Both the position numbers and the translations under genes were made by a program. A model generated the notes under the pieces. The model worked only from the letters and a program-made list of their open reading frames with translations, did not search any database and was not told where the DNA came from. From contig JBFLXN010000047.1 of NCBI GenBank assembly GCA_040755715.1, forward strand, positions 1 to 17,417: a DNA stretch of 17,417 nt. Direction: 5' to 3'. The DNA comes from JBFLXN01 sp040755715 [NCBI: Candidatus Edwardsbacteria bacterium] (GTDB lineage Bacteria; Edwardsbacteria; AC1; JBFLXN01). Each line of letters begins with the position of its first letter. Position 1 is the stretch's first letter. This document shows positions 1 through 6,422 of the stretch, piece by piece.

Positions 1-2
1 CT

Positions 3-107
3 TGGGTCAGACAACGTAATCGTCAGAAAGCAACCGTTTCCTGGCAGTTTACAAAGAACATTGCTCGTAAGAAACTTAACAGGTTCTATTACAATATCAA
101 AAATTAG
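3..107 (+). mobile_element. IS630-family transposase, C-terminal end (partial)
   Basis: The third plus frame is open from the window edge to a TAG at 105-107 and reads WVRQRNRQKATVSWQFTK followed by about 16 more residues ending in YYNIKN. A tail of the form W-x-x-x-R-N..VSWQFT..AR.KL.R.Y is what I know from the C-terminus of IS630-family DDE transposases. The rest of the element lies off the left edge. The insertion-sequence end should lie just past the stop, at about 120: a CTAG occurs at 120-123, and IS630 prefers CTAG and duplicates the central TA. The opposing restriction gene loses its homology at this same point. The left terminal repeat is outside the window, so the terminal inverted repeat cannot be checked. 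The family assignment rests on remembered motif shape only. Confidence 0.65.
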
Positions 108-109
108 TG

Positions 110-2539
110 TCACAGACCACTAGTAGTTACCAAACTCAAATTTTCCTCAAAAAAGTTTTTCATTAGATTCCATCTATCACATCCTCTATCAATCAGATTC
201 GGAAGATAGCAAATATATCTATTATCAAAAGGGCGATAAGAGTATGGTCTAATGTATTTTTTCCAATCTATCTCTTTTAGACTTTCTCTGGCGATTTTTA
301 TTTTCCAATCCCTCGTGTCTTTTAGGTCTAAACTCTGAGTAACTAATTCATCTGGGAGATTGCCAGTGAAGATTTGCATTTTTTGCTTAATCTCTTCTTT
401 CGTAAATCCGACAATGAAATGGTCACGATGAGTTTTTACTCCGCTTGAAGATTGGACGAATATTTCTTGAACGGAGAAAAATTTATCATACTTTGCTTTT
501 TGTGAAAAATCCTTTTCCACAAAGAAATAATAGGGCTCAGAAGGAAGTAGTTTTTTCCATTTTGTTGAACCAACATCATGTTTATTCAAATATTCATACT
601 TCTTTTCCCGGAGTCCATAAACATCTTGATAGAAAACCTTTCCCAGAAATCCCTCCTTGCCCCCCTTTTCTAAAGGAGGGATGGGGAAATTTCTGTTGTG
701 CTTGATAAACAAGGCAATTGAAACACCCTGCATAATATCAAAGACATTTTCGTCTTTACTGCCATCAGGACATTTTTCTCCAATACGGCTATTCCCATGA
801 AGATTTAGAATGTAAATCTCATTAAAACTTTCCAATAGTTTCTTACGCATCCCACGGTGAATCAAACCGGAAAGATAGGAATTATTTGTAATCATTCCTA
901 CTAGGCCACACCCTGCTTGTTCAATCTTCCACTGGGCAAACCTTAGAAATTTGATATAATCATCACTCAAAGGTTGAAGGTTCCGCTCACATCTTACATC
1001 TTTCTTATAATCTTCCATGAGTTTTTCAATAAACTCTGATTTATTTTCCGAACTCACCGAATAAGGTGGATTGCCAAGAACTACCAAAACAGGAATCTTT
1101 TCTTTTATTTCTTTGGCTCTTTGTCCCTCCTTTGTTAGGTCGGGGATAAGACTTAAATGCTTGGGTTCTTTCATTTCTAGGGTATTGGTGAGATAGAATT
1201 GAAATCGCTCATTCTCTCCCATGCAATAGCCGAGGTCTTCTAAAACAAGCGCAATCTTAAAATGTCCAATCGCATAAGGCGCCACCAGAATCTCAAAGGC
1301 GTAAAAGTCTTTCAGGATGTGCTCTCTTATCAAACTTGGCAAAAGACCCGCTTTTCCTTTTTTATCTAATTCTTCTTTCATAATTCGGATAGCCATAGCC
1401 GGAAAAGTCAAAGTACCAGCGGCCGGGTCAAGCAGAGTTACACCACGGTCTGCTAATCCTTCGGATTTATGAAATTTCTTTTTCAAAAGGTGATGAATTG
1501 AGCGGGCAATGTAAGAAACTACCGAGGCGGGGGTATAATAGACACCAAGCCGCTCTCGTTCTTTCGGATTATAGACAGTTAAGAATGTTTCATAAAATGG
1601 AATTATTGGGTCATCACTATACCCAAACAGTGTATGCAATTCTTTGAAAATAGAAGATAGATTTGCCTCTGCCAAAACATTTGAAATATCATCTACAATC
1701 CATTCCAGCGACTCCGGTAAGTTTGCTCCACAAATTGAATAGAATAGGTGTCGCAAAAGTGAAGTCTCTTTAGGAATATACCTATAGGCAGTGTCCCTTG
1801 AGAACTCTTTATCTTTGGCTCTCATGCGGGCAGAAAACAGACCATAAGTAATTGTCTGGGCATACATATCAGCGAATTTTTCTTCGGTGAGTGACTCAAT
1901 AAGTTCTTCCTTAAATGCCCTAAAGAATCCCAAAATCTCGCTTTGATTATGAGTCAATTCTTCAGAAATAAGATTTCTAAGTAGCGTGGTGCGCTTTGCC
2001 AGTTCTGTGGCCAAGGCCTTGGCAGTATATGTTGGAGGAATTGAAAAGGAGAGAAATTGCTCTAAAAGTTCGTTGAACCTTTCCACATTTTCTGCGGTAG
2101 GAGTATGTTTCAACTGTAAAAGTGTAAAAGGTCGGGCTAAATGAATTTCGTTAACCAACTTTCCATTACGATAAATTTGAAATTCCAGGAAATTGGTTAG
2201 CAGAACATTAGGCAGGGAATTACGATAGCGCTTAAGTTGGTCGCTTTCGGCAATTTCACTGAGGTCTCTGGTTTCCGGTGGTTTGGCTTCAATATAGCCG
2301 ATAATTTTGTTTCGCTCTCCTCTTAAAAGAAAGTCAGGAATCCCAACAAGCGTCTTTTTAGGCTGAACCGTAATCCCCACAAATTTCTGGGATGATTGAG
2401 CCCAACCTTCCACAAATTCCTTCAGGTAAGGATAGTAACTTTCTTCTCGGGCATCACCTTTCAGATAGGTATCCGAAATACTACTTAGATATTTTTGATA
2501 AATATTTTCCACTGAAGCTTTTCTCTTCTGTTCAGACAT
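110..2539 (-). CDS. Type IIG/ISP-like restriction-modification protein, C-terminally truncated by an insertion sequence
   Basis: This is a single-chain restriction enzyme of the Eco57I/ISP style. An N-terminal PD-(D/E)XK nuclease is visible as P68-D69 and E84-A-K86 (GIPDF then YIEAK). An N6-adenine methyltransferase follows, with SAM motif DPAAGT at 371-376 and catalytic NPPY at 490-493. The stretch ERERLGVYYTP at about 327-337 is typical of the family. I place the start at 2539 because an AGAGGA site lies five to six bases upstream; an ATG at 2581 would add 14 residues. The start overlaps the end of the UvrD-tail remnant by 8 bases, which suggests former translational coupling. Family members run to about 1000 residues or more, but here homology ends at LSLVTT (about residue 805) and three residues and a stop come from the insertion sequence. 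Much of the target-recognition region is therefore missing and the enzyme is probably inactive. Residues about 616-631 are encoded by a palindromic repeat. Confidence 0.85.
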   Translation of the reverse strand: MSEQKRKASVENIYQKYLSSISDTYLKGDAREESYYPYLKEFVEGWAQSSQKFVGITVQPKKTLVGIPDFLLRGERNKIIGYIEAKPPETRDLSEIAESDQLKRYRNSLPNVLLTNFLEFQIYRNGKLVNEIHLARPFTLLQLKHTPTAENVERFNELLEQFLSFSIPPTYTAKALATELAKRTTLLRNLISEELTHNQSEILGFFRAFKEELIESLTEEKFADMYAQTITYGLFSARMRAKDKEFSRDTAYRYIPKETSLLRHLFYSICGANLPESLEWIVDDISNVLAEANLSSIFKELHTLFGYSDDPIIPFYETFLTVYNPKERERLGVYYTPASVVSYIARSIHHLLKKKFHKSEGLADRGVTLLDPAAGTLTFPAMAIRIMKEELDKKGKAGLLPSLIREHILKDFYAFEILVAPYAIGHFKIALVLEDLGYCMGENERFQFYLTNTLEMKEPKHLSLIPDLTKEGQRAKEIKEKIPVLVVLGNPPYSVSSENKSEFIEKLMEDYKKDVRCERNLQPLSDDYIKFLRFAQWKIEQAGCGLVGMITNNSYLSGLIHRGMRKKLLESFNEIYILNLHGNSRIGEKCPDGSKDENVFDIMQGVSIALFIKHNRNFPIPPLEKGGKEGFLGKVFYQDVYGLREKKYEYLNKHDVGSTKWKKLLPSEPYYFFVEKDFSQKAKYDKFFSVQEIFVQSSSGVKTHRDHFIVGFTKEEIKQKMQIFTGNLPDELVTQSLDLKDTRDWKIKIARESLKEIDWKKYIRPYSYRPFDNRYICYLPNLIDRGCDRWNLMKNFFEENLSLVTTSGL
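641..690. repeat. Palindromic repeat inserted in frame within the restriction gene
   Basis: ATCCCTCCTT at 649-658 and AAGGAGGGAT at 673-682 are perfect 10-base complements around a 14-base C/T-rich loop. Read on the coding strand the segment gives FPIPPLEKGGKEGFLGK without breaking the frame. From general knowledge, peptides of the PPLEKGG.GGF type are common translations of a widespread dispersed bacterial repeat that tolerates in-frame insertion. It falls between the methyltransferase catalytic part and the recognition region, where an extra loop could be tolerated. Confidence 0.65.
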
Positions 2540-2675
2540 TGGAATCCTCTTTAGTCTGCGGTTCTTCGCTAGTAAAGTCATTCTTTACCTGCCATTTCTC
2601 ATAGCAATCTTCTGGCAATTCTGTGACAAAGAGTGAGGTAAGCTTTATTTGTTGACAGAGCATCATATCATCCAT
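2532..2675 (-). pseudogene. 3' remnant of a second UvrD-like helicase gene
   Basis: A 47-codon open stretch (ATG at 2673-2675, TGA at 2532-2534) contains LFVTELPEDCYEKW. The full UvrD-like gene of this window ends with PFVTELPEDCYEKW. Over 2592-2631 versus 4060-4099, 36 of 40 bases match, and all four differences are synonymous (Leu, Pro, Glu and Lys codons). That pattern means the copy was under coding selection after the two diverged, so it looks like the end of a homologous helicase gene and not a recent local duplication. Downstream of this core the tail has its own ending (about 19 residues) and overlaps the restriction-gene start by 8 bases. No helicase motif is left, since the ATPase gene sits where the body should be. 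It may be translated only incidentally. Confidence 0.65.
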
Positions 2676-3940
2676 AATGGAACAAAGAAAACCTCTGTTT
2701 TTGCAAATTTGATTTTGTGTAAAAAATCTCGGGTGATGATTACTGCTTGTGTTGGAGAAAATCTATAAATAAATGCTCGCAAGGAAGTAGAAATTTCCGG
2801 ACCTTTAAATCTTTGATATTTTATTTCTACCGGAATTGGACTGCGATTTCTTAGAATAATAAAGTCAACTTCATGACGCTCTTTCGTCCGCCAGTAATAT
2901 AACTCCTGCAAAGGTTCTTTTTTCTTTAATATTTCCTGAAAGAAAGTATTTTCTGCAAGTGCACCTTTATCCTGTCTGAGATTAAGCGGGCGGACATCAT
3001 TTATATTTATATTCCTTAGACCATTGTCAGAAAAAAAGACCTTTGGCATTTTAGTTATCTCTTTCTGTCTATTAGTAAAAAATGGTTTCAGTAAATTTAA
3101 GACAAATGTCTTCTCTAATATAAAGATGAACTTCTCAAGATGTCTTCTTGAAATACCAATTTCTTTACAGGATTCATTTAAGTTCAATAAACCACCAATT
3201 TGAACTGCCAGATATGAAACAAGCCGATTAAATTGGACAATTCTTTCTATCTTTGCTAAATCCTTTATATCTTTCTGAATATAAGTATTGTGGATTTCTT
3301 TTAGTCGCATTATTTTGTGTTCATTTTCTTTTGTCAAAGTTGGTAGGGGATAGCCACCAAAAATCATAAAGTCTTCAAATGCCGGAACCATCTTTGGAGT
3401 GAATACATGATACTTCTTGACCTTTTCAAAATTTGTAATTATTTTCTTAAAGAACACTTCATCTTTTATTTCCGCAAATTTACTCTGTTTGAATATCAAA
3501 TATTCTCGGAAAGTTAAGGGATAGACGGAAAGAACAACTTTTCTTCCGGTGAGGGCATCAGTAAATTTTCTTCTTATTTCAAATGATGATGAACCAGAAA
3601 CGATAAGTTTTATTTGAGGATGATGGTCATGAATTATTTTCAGAAATTTTCCTGGTTGAGGGAGATATTGAAATTCATCAATAAAAACCTTTAATTTTTT
3701 TACCTTATTTACACCTTTTGCTGAAATATAATCAAGAAAACTTTCCACATTATTTAAAATCTGAAGATTGTAGGTGTCTTCTAAGTCAAAGTATAGATAT
3801 TCATTAGGTTTTAGTTCTTGCATAAGTAATTTCATCACACAGGTTTTGCCAACCTGTCTTGCACCCAATAGAATAATTATTTCTGGTTTACCTAACCATT
3901 TTTTAACGCAGTCAATTATTTCCCGTGAGAATAGTCTCAT
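2663..3940 (-). CDS. AAA-type ATPase with C-terminal DUF4143 nuclease-like domain
   Basis: A 425-residue protein of the widespread AAA_14/DUF4143 family. The N-terminal ATPase has Walker A GARQVGKT (26-33), Walker B VFIDEF (85-90, acidic pair D88-E89) and a sensor-like SGSSSF (115-120). A central helical region carries a winged-helix-like segment (about 245-290). The C-terminal part shows the PD-(D/E)XK-like pattern with E330, D359 in EVDFI and E372-I-K374. Known members are often scattered, horizontally exchanged and of unsettled function. The ATG at 3940 has AGAGGA nine bases upstream and a good promoter just ahead, so the gene is probably an independent unit. It sits between the intact uvrD and the stray UvrD tail, consistent with a cassette acquired at that point. 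Length is normal and no damage is seen. Substrate is unknown. Confidence 0.88.
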   Translation of the reverse strand: MRLFSREIIDCVKKWLGKPEIIILLGARQVGKTCVMKLLMQELKPNEYLYFDLEDTYNLQILNNVESFLDYISAKGVNKVKKLKVFIDEFQYLPQPGKFLKIIHDHHPQIKLIVSGSSSFEIRRKFTDALTGRKVVLSVYPLTFREYLIFKQSKFAEIKDEVFFKKIITNFEKVKKYHVFTPKMVPAFEDFMIFGGYPLPTLTKENEHKIMRLKEIHNTYIQKDIKDLAKIERIVQFNRLVSYLAVQIGGLLNLNESCKEIGISRRHLEKFIFILEKTFVLNLLKPFFTNRQKEITKMPKVFFSDNGLRNININDVRPLNLRQDKGALAENTFFQEILKKKEPLQELYYWRTKERHEVDFIILRNRSPIPVEIKYQRFKGPEISTSLRAFIYRFSPTQAVIITRDFLHKIKFAKTEVFFVPLWMI

Positions 3941-3970
3941 TGCTAAAAATCCTCTATTATCTTAATGAAA

Positions 3971-3999
3971 ATTTTAACATAAATTGTAAAAAAAGTCAA
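3971..3999 (-). promoter_or_regulatory. Sigma70-like promoter for the ATPase gene
   Basis: On the minus strand, TTGACT (3994-3999) is separated by exactly 17 bases from TAAAAT (3971-3976). The predicted start of transcription lies about 25-30 bases before the ATPase ATG, and AGAGGA lies between. It falls in the 89-base gap after uvrD, so the ATPase need not depend on uvrD transcription. Confidence 0.6.
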
Positions 4000-4029
4000 T
4001 ACTTTTATAATATGACTAAGTGCGATATT

Positions 4030-6039
4030 TTAAATTTCACCCTGATTTTTCTCTACTTCCCACTTCTCATAGCAATCCTCGGGCAGTTCTGTGACAAAGG
4101 GCGAAGGGCGCAAGATGACATTGCCCACTCCGTATCGCCGGGCAGAAATTGGATGCGCCAAATAGACCTGGCGCTTGGCACGAGTCAGAGCAACATAGAA
4201 GAGACGCCGTTCTTCCTCAATCGCCGCCGGGTCGCCATAACTGCGAGAAATCGGCAGATGCCCTTCCGCCAGCCAGATTAAAAAGATTACCTTCCATTCC
4301 AATCCCTTTGCCCGATGAATAGTGCTTAAAGTCAGAAGTTCTTCCTCTTTTACTCTTTCACCAGTAATAATATCTTCACCACTCATACTTTCTTGTAATG
4401 CCATTTCACTCAAGAATCTTTCCAGACTCTCATATTGTAGGGCAAAATTGGAAAGTTGTTCTACATCTTCTTCTCTTTCCCAGAAATTCACAAAATTTTC
4501 TTGAAGATATTGCCGGTAGTCTTCCTGAAGCACAGTCTGAATCATCTCTGCTGGCAGAGGTGATGTTTCCCTTACTCTCCGCATTCTACTTAAAAAATTC
4601 TTCCATCCGACTTTTGCCTGTTTAGGAAGCAATGCCTTGAGTTCCTCAGAGAAGCAAGCAGTGAGGGGTTCCTCTTTCCCGCTTATGTAGTCCCAGATCA
4701 GAGAAGCAGTCTTTTTCCCAACCCCTTCAGCCAACAGGCAAACTCTTTTCCAGGAGAGCTCATCAAACTGATTTTGAATTACTCGCAAGTGAGCAATGAC
4801 ATCCTTGATGTGTGCTTGTTCAAAGAATCGCAGTCCTGAACGAATCAAGTAAGGAATATTTCGGCGGCGCAATTCTAATTCTAAATCCGCTGCTTGATAG
4901 TGAGCGCGGTATAAGACGGCAATCTGGCTCAAGGAAATTCCTTCATCCCGCAATTCTAAGATTCTCTGAGCGACAAACTCTGCCTGCTGTTTTGCTTCAA
5001 GTAAAGTTACCAAAGCCGGCTTCTCTCCAGAAGGATGAATGCTCTGCAAAGTCTTTTGGAATTGCTCTAAATTATGTTTAATACTTTCATTAGCTAAATT
5101 CAAGATTTCTGGACTGGAACGATAATTTGTTTCTAATTTATAGATTTTGCAATCGGGGTATCTTTTAGGAAATTCTAAAATGTTCTTGAATTCCGCACCC
5201 CGAAATGCATAGATGCTCTGGGCATCATCACCTACCACTAAGACATTGCGATAAAACTCGCCCATTCCATCCACTATCTCTGCCTGCAGTTTATTAGTAT
5301 CTTGATACTCATCTACCAAGATATGATGGAATTGATGAATCAAGACATCCTTGGGAAAAGAAAACTCTTTAAGCAAGCGATGCCAGTTGATGAGCAAATC
5401 GTCAAAATCCATCACCTGGGCTTTCTGTTTTCGCTCTTTGTATTTGACCATAACCTTTTCTATCTGGGATAAAAGACCTAAAAAATGTGGGAATTTTTCT
5501 TCCAAGACTGATTCAACAGTTTTATCACAGTTCAGGCTCTGGCTAATAATCTCTCGCAGGACATCGCCTTTAGGAAATCTTGTTTGTTTTCGGGAAATCC
5601 CACAATCTTCCACACAATCTTCTAGGAGAACCCTAGCATCTTCCGTATCTATTATACTGAAATTGGCCTCAAAGCCGACTTCTTTAGCAAAACGGCGCAG
5701 AAGAAGATTTCCTACATGATGAAAAGTTCCTCCCCACAATCCCTTTATGTCTTGACCTAAAAGATGATTCACTCTTCTTAGCATTTCTTTAGCCGCCTTA
5801 TTGGTGAAGGTCACTAGCAGAATTTCGCTTGGATTCACTCCTTGTTCCAAGAGATAGGCAACCCTAAAGATGAGCACTCTTGTTTTGCCAGAACCTGCGC
5901 CAGCTAAGACCAACATTGGCCCACCATCAGCGGTAACTACGGCTAATTGCTGCTCGTTCAGATGGCGTGAGTAATCAAGGTGACTTATCCGAGGCGAGCG
6001 CCCTGCTGGAGCTAGAGTATAGGTGTGCTTATCAGCCAT
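4030..6039 (-). CDS. uvrD: UvrD/PcrA-like superfamily 1 DNA helicase
   Basis: A 3'-to-5' SF1A helicase of about 669 residues. Visible motifs: Q-motif LNEQQ, Walker A GAGSGKT (47-53), TFTNKAA (motif Ia), VDEYQDTN (about 242-249, motif II), GDDAQSIYAFRGA (motif III), ETNYRSS (motif IV), TIHRAKGLEWKVIF (motif V) and YVALTRAK (motif VI). The family unwinds DNA in repair and in removal of stalled proteins. It is shorter at the C-terminus than E. coli UvrD or PcrA (about 720 residues) and lacks an obvious RNA-polymerase-binding tail. I choose ATG 6039 with GGAGAGGGAG just upstream over the in-frame GTG at 6060. About 25 residues before the Q-motif are unusual. The leader may form a hairpin that competes with the ribosome binding site. 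It ends with the TELPEDCYEKW tail duplicated near the restriction gene. A role in defence is possible but not shown. Confidence 0.92.
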   Translation of the reverse strand: MADKHTYTLAPAGRSPRISHLDYSRHLNEQQLAVVTADGGPMLVLAGAGSGKTRVLIFRVAYLLEQGVNPSEILLVTFTNKAAKEMLRRVNHLLGQDIKGLWGGTFHHVGNLLLRRFAKEVGFEANFSIIDTEDARVLLEDCVEDCGISRKQTRFPKGDVLREIISQSLNCDKTVESVLEEKFPHFLGLLSQIEKVMVKYKERKQKAQVMDFDDLLINWHRLLKEFSFPKDVLIHQFHHILVDEYQDTNKLQAEIVDGMGEFYRNVLVVGDDAQSIYAFRGAEFKNILEFPKRYPDCKIYKLETNYRSSPEILNLANESIKHNLEQFQKTLQSIHPSGEKPALVTLLEAKQQAEFVAQRILELRDEGISLSQIAVLYRAHYQAADLELELRRRNIPYLIRSGLRFFEQAHIKDVIAHLRVIQNQFDELSWKRVCLLAEGVGKKTASLIWDYISGKEEPLTACFSEELKALLPKQAKVGWKNFLSRMRRVRETSPLPAEMIQTVLQEDYRQYLQENFVNFWEREEDVEQLSNFALQYESLERFLSEMALQESMSGEDIITGERVKEEELLTLSTIHRAKGLEWKVIFLIWLAEGHLPISRSYGDPAAIEEERRLFYVALTRAKRQVYLAHPISARRYGVGNVILRPSPFVTELPEDCYEKWEVEKNQGEI

Positions 6040-6045
6040 ATACTT

Positions 6046-6139
6046 CTCCCTCTCCGCCACCCTGGCTGTTGCTTCAAGAAGCGGAGACTACGAGCAGGCA
6101 AACACGGCGGACAGGTATTCCTCTCCGATGTGGAGAGGG
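6046..6139 (-). promoter_or_regulatory. uvrD leader with alternative pairing of the ribosome binding site
   Basis: In the minus-strand transcript, CCCTCTCC (from 6139-6132) is followed by ACATC and GGAGAGG, giving a 7-bp hairpin at 6120-6138. The same GGAGAGGG sequence recurs as the uvrD ribosome binding site (complement of 6048-6055). The 5' arm can therefore pair with either its hairpin partner or the ribosome binding site (8 bp). This is a seen sequence relation; regulatory use is inferred. Confidence 0.35.
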
Positions 6140-6151
6140 AAGAGTAAAATA

Positions 6152-6181
6152 AATATATCGCATTTCAGGAGAAAAAGGCAA
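6152..6181 (-). promoter_or_regulatory. Candidate sigma70-like promoter for uvrD
   Basis: On the minus strand TTGCCT (6176-6181) and TATATT (6152-6157) are 18 bases apart, placing the transcript start near 6145 and leaving a leader of about 105 bases. An alternative further upstream is the extended -10 listed separately. Confidence 0.4.
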
Positions 6182-6219
6182 GAAATTTTTTGAAGATGCT
6201 TTGGTTCATAGCATAGGAA

Positions 6220-6228
6220 ATTATACCA
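6220..6228 (-). promoter_or_regulatory. Candidate extended -10 element upstream of uvrD
   Basis: The minus strand reads TGGTATAAT, a perfect -10 with the TGN extension, but has no good -35 at 16-18 bases. It would give a longer uvrD leader than the 6152-6181 candidate. Confidence 0.3.
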
Positions 6229-6250
6229 CGGAAACACGGAATCACATTTT

Positions 6251-6349
6251 TGTGTAATGTGTTATGTGAAATGTGTAATGTAATGGTTCGGCTTTGCTCA
6301 CTATAATCGTCATGTTCTTCATTACACATCGAACATTTCACATTACACA
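6251..6349. repeat. Long imperfect inverted repeat (TGTGTAATGTG family)
   Basis: Arms of 30 bases lie at 6251-6280 and 6320-6349, both starting (in the arm sense) with TGTGTAATGTG and ending with ATGTGTAATG. About 25 of 30 positions match. The 39-base centre holds no recognisable site. The word TGTAATG recurs within each arm, so the unit itself is internally repetitive. It could fold into a large cruciform or RNA hairpin. Confidence 0.65.
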
Positions 6350-6384
6350 ATTAGTTCTGGTAAATTAGTGGTAAGATTTTTCCC

Positions 6385-6413
6385 TTGACTTTATAAAGTT
6401 GATTATGTTAATT
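6385..6413 (+). promoter_or_regulatory. Possible promoter for the receiver-GTPase gene
   Basis: TTGACT (6385-6390) lies 17 bases from TTAATT (6408-6413). The predicted transcript start would be within a few bases of the ATG at 6423, which has no Shine-Dalgarno sequence, so a leaderless or nearly leaderless transcript is possible. The -10 is poor, so confidence is low. Confidence 0.3.
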
Positions 6414-6422
6414 TATTTCAAT

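Larger units (their letters stand above)
6040..6422. other. Divergent intergenic region between uvrD and the receiver-GTPase gene
   Basis: This 383-base gap holds no convincing gene. Moving rightward it contains the uvrD leader with a GGAGAGG hairpin (6120-6139), candidate uvrD promoters (6152-6181 and 6220-6228), a long imperfect inverted repeat (6251-6349) and a candidate promoter for the receiver-GTPase gene (6385-6413). The 61-codon open frame at 6165-6350 on the minus strand is a translation of the repeat and looks spurious. Confidence 0.7.

Noticed and set aside
445-705. 86-codon plus-strand frame over the restriction gene
   Set aside because: Shadow frame; its PPCPPFLKEGWG peptide is the other-strand reading of the palindromic repeat.
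6165-6350. 61-codon minus-strand frame beginning MCNVKCSMCN
   Set aside because: It is the translation of an inverted repeat built from TGTAATG words; no ribosome binding site and no protein-like composition.
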